The notes under the pieces are model-generated. The model did not search any database. It was not told where the DNA came from and saw nothing but the letters and a program-made list of their open reading frames with translations. 64,000 nucleotides of DNA from Comamonadaceae bacterium (GTDB lineage: Bacteria > Pseudomonadota > Gammaproteobacteria > Burkholderiales > Burkholderiaceae_C). The position numbers and the translations under genes were made by a program. Numbering within the stretch: the stretch's first letter is position 1; the number at the start of each line of letters is the position of its first letter. This document shows, piece by piece, positions 58,619-64,000 of the stretch. The DNA lies in NCBI GenBank assembly GCA_947476285.1, contig CANJPU010000006.1, forward strand, positions 1 to 64,000, written 5' to 3'.

Positions 58619-59593
58619 ATGAACTCGCCCGCACTGCCTCTGTCCAGCCAGGCGCTCGCGGACGACGCAGTGCTTCTGACGGAACGCTACCTGGAGCATG
58701 TGCGGGTTGAAAAGCGTCTGGCTTCGCGCACGGTGGAGTTGTATGCGCTGGACCTGCGCAAGTTGGCCGACCACGCGGCTGCGGCCGGAGTCGGGCTCAC
58801 ACAGGTTGGCAACACCCATATCCGCCGCTGGGTCGCAGCCATGCACAGCGCGGGCCGCAGCGGGCGTGGCATCGCGCTGATCCTCTCAGGCTGGCGCGGC
58901 TTCTATGCCTGGCTTGGCCGACAGTCATTGGTGCAAAGCAATCCGGTGCAGGATGTGCGCGCGCCCAAGGCACCCAAGCCACTGCCCAAGGCCTTGAGTG
59001 TGGACGAATCGGTGCAGTTGGCGGCCTACCGCGACGAACAGGCCGATGCATGGCTGGAGGCGCGTGACAGCGCCATGGTCGAACTGCTATACGGCAGTGG
59101 CCTGCGGGTGGCTGAACTGGTGGGGCTGGATGTGCAGGCCAGCGCGCTTGCGCGTGGCTGGATCGACCAGCAGGATGCCCAGGCGCATGTGCTGGGAAAG
59201 GGCGGTAAGCGTCGCAGTGTGCCGGTGGGGGGCAAGGCGCTGGAGGCGCTGGCCCGATGGCTGGCCTTGCGCGAGCAGCACGCGCCAGCGAGCCAGACCG
59301 CCCTTTTTCTGGGCCGGCGTGGCACGCGTCTGACAGCGCAATCGGTGTGGCAGCGGCTCAAGCAACGCAGCCGCAATGCGGGCCTGGCCACGCCAGTTCA
59401 TCCGCACATGTTGCGTCACTCTTTCGCGAGCCATTTGCTGCAGTCCAGCGGCGACCTGCGGGCCGTGCAAGAACTGCTGGGCCACGCCAACATCACCACC
59501 ACCCAGGTCTACACTCGGCTGGACTTCCAGCACCTGGCCAAGGCCTACGATGCCGCGCATCCGCGAGCGTTGCGCTCCAAGCCCAGGCGCTAG
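58619..59593 (+). CDS. xerC: Tyrosine recombinase for chromosome dimer resolution
   Basis: A 324-residue XerC. All catalytic residues are in place: Arg163 (GSGLRVAEL), Lys194 (LGKGGKRR), His263 and Arg266 (HMLRHSFASH), His289 (LLGHANI) and the nucleophile Tyr298 (QVYTRL). The N-terminal SAM-like core-binding domain covers about 15-105. With XerD it resolves chromosome dimers at dif. Its place after dapF and DUF484 distinguishes it from phage integrases. Confidence 0.95.
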   Translation: MNSPALPLSSQALADDAVLLTERYLEHVRVEKRLASRTVELYALDLRKLADHAAAAGVGLTQVGNTHIRRWVAAMHSAGRSGRGIALILSGWRGFYAWLGRQSLVQSNPVQDVRAPKAPKPLPKALSVDESVQLAAYRDEQADAWLEARDSAMVELLYGSGLRVAELVGLDVQASALARGWIDQQDAQAHVLGKGGKRRSVPVGGKALEALARWLALREQHAPASQTALFLGRRGTRLTAQSVWQRLKQRSRNAGLATPVHPHMLRHSFASHLLQSSGDLRAVQELLGHANITTTQVYTRLDFQHLAKAYDAAHPRALRSKPRR

Positions 59594-59605
59594 AACCTCT
59601 CCCCC

Positions 59606-61315
59606 TCAGCTCCTGAGCGAGAACACCGCCCGCTTGCTGTCAGCCGGTACCGCTGCAAGCACTGCGTTGAGGCGTTCCATCACCTTGGCTGCATCGGCCC
59701 GCTCGGTGGGCACAAGGGTCTGTGCGACGCGCACCTGGGCGACGAACTCGAGGGGCTTGTCCTTGAAGGGCATCAGGCAGCGCGCCACAATTCGGGGCCC
59801 GGCTGATGCGCAATCCTCGTCGGTCAAGGGGCCTTCCATCAGCATTCCAAAGCGCTGGTCTGACAAGCGGGCAACTGAGTCGATCTCGCGTGCTGCGGAC
59901 AGAACACGCCCGGCCACCAGAAGCGGCAGTTCCTCGGCAGCCCGGGCACCGAACTGGCGCTTCACCTGATCGACGTTGACCAAGTCGATCAACAGGACAG
60001 CGCTTTGGTGCTTGAAGCGATCGGATCGGGCCATCATGCGCACCAGTCGCTCCATGAAGACATCGGCGTTGATAAGACCGGTGGCCGGGTCGATGCGGTC
60101 CAGTCCGTGTACCCGACGCGTGTGCTCGCGCTGCTGCTGGCTGCGAAGCATCAGAATCACCAGCAAGAGGGGCAATTCCACTGCGATGCCGATCTGCAGG
60201 CCATACAAGGTCCAGAAGCTCACGGGTATGAGTCCGGTGACCCGGGCCAACGGAAACGCGGCACCAATCACGACGGGCATCGCACCCATCAACAACCAAG
60301 GCGCATAGCGGTCGCCGCGCCGGGCCGCCCAGTAGATGATGGCAAGGCTCACCACGCAGGCAGCGACGATATAAGGCACCATGGCCTTGAACCGCTGGGA
60401 TGGTTCGACCAGAAAGATGGCCCCTGCAACAGCCACCGACAGCAGTGAGAGCCCTACCACCAGCCTGGACATGCGCAGCGAGCGTTCCGACAGGGACACG
60501 GCCACGCTGGAGAACCACAACAGTGATCCTGCCGCCAGCGTTGGAATTGCCATAGGCGCCATGTCGTTCCAAATTGGCGCGCGCGGCCACAGGTGAAGCC
60601 CGCCTATGCCTGTCATGGCGGCCTGGCTCAGGCCTATCAGGGCCACCGTGAGGGCGTAAGCGCCGTGGGCCCCGTCATGCAGCGACACCGCGCTGAGCAG
60701 GCCCACGATGGCTGCCAGCCCGATCAGGCCGAAGAACATGCCCAGGACCAGTGAGGTGCGCTGCCCTTGCCGACTGATGTAGCTCTCGCTCACGAAAGAC
60801 AGAGGCGGGCTGAAACTGTGTGGGTTGCGTACCCGAAGCAGATAGTGCTGCGGCTTCTCTGCGGACACCATGACTGGCAAGAGCGGATAGCGGTGCGGGA
60901 CCGGCCAGTCGGCCACCGGCACCCTGTCCCCTGCAGATTGCGGCAGCCAGCGACCCAGGCCGTCTTGCGTGTACAGGGTGACCAGATCAACCGCCGGGTA
61001 GGGGATGTCCAGGTACCAGCGCTCGGCGTCGGGGGCGGGCGGCACCGTGAAGCGAAACCAAAGTGTCTTGCCCGCAGTCAGCGGGTAGATGATGCCCTCG
61101 CCACTGGGCGTCCAGGCGATGGACGAGTCGATGGCCACCTGCTCGGGCCTGGCTTCATGGCCCTGCTCGATCCAGGTGTCGCCCCAGTCCAGCAGGCGTA
61201 CGGGTTGCCTGGACGCATCAAGGTCCAGCACCGTGCGACCCATGACGGGAAGCGCAAGAGACAAGAGCAGAAGGACAGCCGCCAGAGCGTTGCGGCCGCG
61301 AATCGCGAACACCAT
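59606..61315 (-). CDS. 7TMR-DISM membrane protein with a degenerate GGDEF domain
   Basis: A 569-residue protein. A signal-like hydrophobic start (10-26), a periplasmic 7TMR-DISMED2-like domain (about 35-175), seven membrane segments (about 185-392) and a C-terminal GGDEF-like domain (about 405-565). The domain begins with DPATGLINADVFMERL, has LLIDLVNVD in the metal-binding position (Asp444) and reads SDQRF (485-489) where GGDEF should be. The active-site glycines and the metal-binding aspartate/glutamate are lost, so cyclase activity is not expected. It may bind GTP or c-di-GMP, or work as a pure sensor. Divergent from rlmI. Confidence 0.85.
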   Translation of the reverse strand: MVFAIRGRNALAAVLLLLSLALPVMGRTVLDLDASRQPVRLLDWGDTWIEQGHEARPEQVAIDSSIAWTPSGEGIIYPLTAGKTLWFRFTVPPAPDAERWYLDIPYPAVDLVTLYTQDGLGRWLPQSAGDRVPVADWPVPHRYPLLPVMVSAEKPQHYLLRVRNPHSFSPPLSFVSESYISRQGQRTSLVLGMFFGLIGLAAIVGLLSAVSLHDGAHGAYALTVALIGLSQAAMTGIGGLHLWPRAPIWNDMAPMAIPTLAAGSLLWFSSVAVSLSERSLRMSRLVVGLSLLSVAVAGAIFLVEPSQRFKAMVPYIVAACVVSLAIIYWAARRGDRYAPWLLMGAMPVVIGAAFPLARVTGLIPVSFWTLYGLQIGIAVELPLLLVILMLRSQQQREHTRRVHGLDRIDPATGLINADVFMERLVRMMARSDRFKHQSAVLLIDLVNVDQVKRQFGARAAEELPLLVAGRVLSAAREIDSVARLSDQRFGMLMEGPLTDEDCASAGPRIVARCLMPFKDKPLEFVAQVRVAQTLVPTERADAAKVMERLNAVLAAVPADSKRAVFSLRS

Positions 61316-61336
61316 TCATGGTCTCCAGAAGTCCCT

Positions 61337-61342
61337 ATTGTG
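61337..61342 (-). promoter_or_regulatory. Candidate -10 box for the DISM-GGDEF gene
   Basis: On the minus strand CACAAT in the context AAGCACAATAGGG lies 21 bases before the start at 61315. Opposite-strand companion of the rlmI box at 61371. Confidence 0.35.
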
Positions 61343-61370
61343 CTTGGACGCCACCGACTTCGTCTCCTGG

Positions 61371-61376
61371 GACAAT
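61371..61376 (+). promoter_or_regulatory. Candidate extended -10 box 7 bases before rlmI
   Basis: TGG-GACAAT (box at 61371-61376), then GACGGAC, then the ATG at 61384. Same layout as at pyrC. Confidence 0.4.
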
Positions 61377-61383
61377 GACGGAC

Positions 61384-62568
61384 ATGAAAACAATTCGGCT
61401 CAAGGAGGGCAAAGAGCGCTCGCTCCAGCGCCGCCATCCGTGGATATTCGATTCGGCCATTGCCAAGGGAAGTGCCGATCCCGGTGAAACCGTGCGCGTC
61501 GAATCGCACGCGGGGCAGTTTCTCGCCTGGGCGGCGTTCAGTCCTGCTTCACGTATTCGAGCGCGTGCCTGGAGCTTTGTGCAGGAGGATCGGATCGATC
61601 CCGAATTCATCGCGGCTGCGTGCCAAAGGGCCATACGGGCGCGCCTTCGCTTTGATATTCCGAGCGATGGCATGCGGCTGGTGCATGGAGAGTCCGACGC
61701 ACTGCCCGGCCTCATCGTTGATCGCTATGGCGATACGCTGGTGGCGCAGTTCCTGTCGGCCGGCGCACAGCGCTGGAAGGCGGTGCTGATCGACGCCTTG
61801 CAAAAGGAGACCGGCCTTGAGCGGCTCTATGAACGCTCGGACACACAGTCGCGCGCTTTGGAAGGCCTGGAGGCCGCCAGTGGCTGGCTTAGCGGCCAAG
61901 GCCCCACCGAGCTGTCCATTCGCGAACACGACTGGACCTTGACTCTGGACATCGCCACCGGCCACAAGACTGGCTTCTATCTGGACCAGCGCGACAGCCG
62001 AGGCAAGTTTGCCGCCTATGCGCGCAGACTCGGCTTTGAGCGCGTGCTCAACTGTTATTGCTACACCGGCGGCTTCACCATCGCCGCGCTGGCCGGCGGG
62101 GCAGGCCATGTGACCTCCATCGATTCCTCCGCCCCTGCGCTGGCACGCGCGCGTGCCCACGTAGAGTTGAATGGCATGGACACGAGCCGCACCGACTTCC
62201 TGGATGCGGATGTGAATGCGTCCTTGCGCCGCTTCATCGAGGAAGGCCGCAGCTTCGATGCCATCGTGCTCGATCCGCCCAAGCTGGCTCGCACGGCGGC
62301 GCATGCCGAGCGTGCCGCGCGAGCCTACAAAGACATCAATCGGCTGGCGCTGAAACTGCTGGAGCCGGGCGGCGTGCTTTTCACTTACTCCTGTTCGGGC
62401 GGCATCAGCGCCGACCTGTTCCACAAGATCGTGGCATCGGCCGGCGCCGATGCCGGGGTGGATGGCTACATTGGTGAGCGCCTGAGCGGCTCCTCAGATC
62501 ACCCTATGACGCTGGCCTTTCCGGAGGGTGAGTACCTCAAGGGTTTGGTGGTGATGCGCAAGTCCTGA
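61384..62568 (+). CDS. rlmI: 23S rRNA 5-methylcytosine methyltransferase, RlmI-like
   Basis: A 394-residue SAM methyltransferase. The N-terminal PUA-like part (KEGKERSLQRRHPWIFDSAI) leads into a Rossmann domain with GHKTGFYLDQRDSR, VLNCYCYTGGFTIAAL, and the catalytic DPPKLAR, with the cysteine of TYSCSGGIS acting as nucleophile. This pattern is that of RlmI, which methylates C1962 of 23S rRNA. The ATG at 61384 is preferred; an upstream ATG at 61375 is in frame. Not a tRNA or DNA enzyme by motif. Confidence 0.92.
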   Translation: MKTIRLKEGKERSLQRRHPWIFDSAIAKGSADPGETVRVESHAGQFLAWAAFSPASRIRARAWSFVQEDRIDPEFIAAACQRAIRARLRFDIPSDGMRLVHGESDALPGLIVDRYGDTLVAQFLSAGAQRWKAVLIDALQKETGLERLYERSDTQSRALEGLEAASGWLSGQGPTELSIREHDWTLTLDIATGHKTGFYLDQRDSRGKFAAYARRLGFERVLNCYCYTGGFTIAALAGGAGHVTSIDSSAPALARARAHVELNGMDTSRTDFLDADVNASLRRFIEEGRSFDAIVLDPPKLARTAAHAERAARAYKDINRLALKLLEPGGVLFTYSCSGGISADLFHKIVASAGADAGVDGYIGERLSGSSDHPMTLAFPEGEYLKGLVVMRKS

Positions 62569-62663
62569 GCGAGCATGCGCTGACCCTGTCAATCGTAAGG
62601 GCTGGAGATTCAAGAGCCCGGCCCCAACTTACTTAAACTCAAGCATTTCCGCAGGAACCGACC

Positions 62664-63737
62664 ATGAGCCTTATCCCCGCCACCATCCTCACCGGCTTTC
62701 TGGGCTCGGGCAAGACCACGCTGCTCAAGCGCGTGCTCGCGGAAGCGCACGGCCAGAAGATCGCGGTGATCGAAAACGAGTTCGGCGAAGAGAACATCGA
62801 CAGCGACATCCTCGTCACCGAAAGCAAAGAGCAGATCATCCAGATGAGCAACGGCTGCATCTGCTGCACCATCAGGGAGGACCTGCGCGCCACGCTGGCA
62901 TTGCTGGCAGCCAAGAAGCGCAAGGGGGAGCTCGATTTCGACCGCGTCGTCATCGAGACCACTGGCCTGGCCGACCCCGGCCCGGTGGCCCAGACCTTCT
63001 TCATGGACGATGAAATTGCCGAGGCCTTCCTGCTGGACTCGATTCTCACGCTGGTGGATGCCAAGCACGCCGCACAGCAGCTCAACGACCGCCAGGAAGC
63101 GCGGCGCCAAGTGGGGTTTGCCGACCAGATCTTCATCAGCAAGACCGATCTGGTGTCGGCGCAAGAGGCCGATGCACTGGGCCACCGCCTTAAGCACATG
63201 AACCCCCGGGCGCCGCAGAAAGCAGTGCATTTTGGCGAAGTGTCCTTGAGCGAGGTATTCGACCTGCGCGGCTTCAACCTCAACGCCAAGCTGGACATTG
63301 ATCCCGACTTCCTCAAGGAAGACGACCATGACCATGATCATGATGCTCATGGTCATGAACATCATGATCATGCATCAGGCGAGCATTGCGATCACCCCTC
63401 GCACGCCCACAAAGGGCAGGGTCACCACCATCACCACGATGACGACGTCAAGAGTTTCGTTTTCAGGTCCGAAAGGCCTTTTGATCCGGCCAAGCTGGAA
63501 GACTTTCTGGGCGCGATCGTCAATGTCTACGGGCCGCGCATGCTGCGTTACAAAGGCGTACTGCAAATGAAGGGCACCGAACGAAAGGTGATCTTCCAGG
63601 GCGTGCACCAATTGATGGGAAGCGACCTCGGACCCCTGTGGGGCGCCGACGAGCCGCGTCTGAGCAAGATGGTGTTCATCGGCATTGACTTGCCGCGCGA
63701 CATATTTCTCCAGGGCCTGGAACAATGCCTTGCCTGA
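62664..63737 (+). CDS. CobW/COG0523 G3E GTPase with a histidine-rich metal-binding region
   Basis: A 357-residue metallochaperone-type GTPase. P-loop GFLGSGKT (12-19), the metal-binding CXCC motif GCICCT, ETTGLADPGPV for switch II and SKTDL for guanine specificity are intact. Residues about 219-262 are dominated by His and Asp (HDHDHDAHGHEHHDH and a later HHHHH), a zinc- or cobalt-binding tail. Such proteins deliver zinc to client enzymes under zinc limitation. No Zur site was recognised upstream. The C-terminal CobW_C domain follows. Confidence 0.92.
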   Translation: MSLIPATILTGFLGSGKTTLLKRVLAEAHGQKIAVIENEFGEENIDSDILVTESKEQIIQMSNGCICCTIREDLRATLALLAAKKRKGELDFDRVVIETTGLADPGPVAQTFFMDDEIAEAFLLDSILTLVDAKHAAQQLNDRQEARRQVGFADQIFISKTDLVSAQEADALGHRLKHMNPRAPQKAVHFGEVSLSEVFDLRGFNLNAKLDIDPDFLKEDDHDHDHDAHGHEHHDHASGEHCDHPSHAHKGQGHHHHHDDDVKSFVFRSERPFDPAKLEDFLGAIVNVYGPRMLRYKGVLQMKGTERKVIFQGVHQLMGSDLGPLWGADEPRLSKMVFIGIDLPRDIFLQGLEQCLA

Positions 63738-63947
63738 GGTGTCGGCTGCGAGTTTATTTGCGCCTAGCGCAGCCGAAGACTGCTTCTTGAGTTAGGCTAG
63801 CGACCTTTTTACGCTTCGGATGCTGGATGATTGTCTCGCTTCTACAACTTCTGGCATTCCCCTTTGGGCGCTCTGTGGCTGAGAGCGGCGGTGAAAAGCC
63901 CAACCGTGAGCGCCCGACGCACGACAATCAGGGTATAACTCGCACTC
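63738..63947. other. Intergenic region with two inverted repeats
   Basis: TCGGCTGCG (63742-63750) and CGCAGCCGA (63768-63776) form a 9-bp stem with a 17-base loop just after the CobW-type gene; no T tract follows, so it is at most a weak terminator. GGGCGCTC (63866-63873) and GAGCGCCC (63908-63915) form an 8-bp stem that encloses CGGT/ACCG and GCT/AGC inner pairs. Confidence 0.5.
63934..63939 (+). promoter_or_regulatory. Candidate -10 box of the right-edge gene
   Basis: TATAAC at 63934-63939, eight bases before the ATG at 63948. Confidence 0.45.
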
Positions 63948-64000
63948 ATGAAGTTGATACCCTCACAGAACAACAGCAGACGGCAGTCCAGCGGCCATCC
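63948..64000 (+). CDS. Start of a gene cut by the window edge
   Basis: ATG at 63948 opens a frame (MKLIPSQNNSRRQSSGH) that runs to the last base. Only 17 whole codons are visible, so the product cannot be named. The TATAAC box directly upstream and the absence of stops support a real start. In some Burkholderiales a dksA-type gene follows a CobW gene, but these residues do not let me say so. Confidence 0.45.
   Translation, partial: MKLIPSQNNSRRQSSGH

Noticed and set aside
63866..63915. Cobalamin riboswitch upstream of the right-edge gene
   Set aside because: GGTGAAAAGCCC resembles part of one, but the B12-box and the other conserved elements are missing.

Overview
The window looks like chromosomal DNA of a high-GC betaproteobacterium, most likely of the Comamonadaceae or a close Burkholderiales relative. 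The reasons are the argB-(two-component system)-slmA neighbourhood, a pyrC-DUF3025-htpX block, a dapF-DUF484-xerC block, a TetR-controlled beta-oxidation operon, class A RNase P RNA, and a strong C/G preference at third codon positions. This placement rests on gene content and style, not on a database search. I see no rRNA or tRNA genes and no CRISPR array.

Layout. 1-107: the outer end of an IS21-type insertion sequence. 196-1551: a trypsin-like protease with RTX and DUF4214 modules. 12127 down to 1520 (minus strand): a tightly packed surface-polysaccharide operon, manC-wzm-wzt-acyltransferase-methyltransferase/coiled coil-triple glycosyltransferase-glycosyltransferase. It is followed by cysQ, rfbD and a WecA/WbpL-like initiating phosphoglycosyltransferase. 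Together these suggest an ABC-transporter-dependent O-antigen or similar glycan with a capped end. 15207-19842: argB, a TctD/TctE-like two-component system, slmA and a fumarylacetoacetate-hydrolase family enzyme. 20009-26968: a TetR regulator with a clear operator, then acyl-CoA dehydrogenase, hydroxyacyl-CoA dehydrogenase/enoyl-CoA hydratase, thiolase and thioesterase. 27057-31611: a cyclic-nucleotide-binding patatin esterase, a LigB/DODA-type dioxygenase, a second acyl-CoA dehydrogenase and a hotdog thioesterase.

31630-39452 (minus strand): an AI-2E family permease, then a livHMGF operon that also carries an acyl-CoA ligase and the livK-type binding protein and ends in a textbook terminator. 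39764-41659: an Atm1-type exporter. 41901-43292: a small exported protein and a HypT-like LysR regulator. 43397-46642: gltIJKL, a glutamate/aspartate ABC transporter. 46664-49475: pyrC, a DUF3025 gene and htpX. 49526-51210: a hipBA toxin-antitoxin pair. 51309-56692: a COG2509 flavoprotein, cysteine synthase, rnpB, a Nudix-metallo-beta-lactamase fusion and a carboxymuconolactone-decarboxylase-like gene. 56781-57018: a 238-bp element with 20-bp perfect inverted ends. 57030-59593: dapF, DUF484 and xerC. 59606-63737: a membrane protein with a decayed GGDEF domain, rlmI and a His-rich CobW-type GTPase. The first codons of another gene lie at the right edge.

The most notable non-gene signals are the inverted-repeat element before dapF, a stack of four perfect hairpins at the pyrC start, three 12-bp tandem copies around ATTGCAAT between livH and atm1, and a recurring -10-like hexamer placed 6-8 bases before several start codons, which suggests leaderless mRNAs. 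No wholly new multi-gene system is evident. The candidates most worth following are the methyltransferase/coiled-coil glycan-capping cluster, the ligase-containing liv operon and the decayed GGDEF protein.
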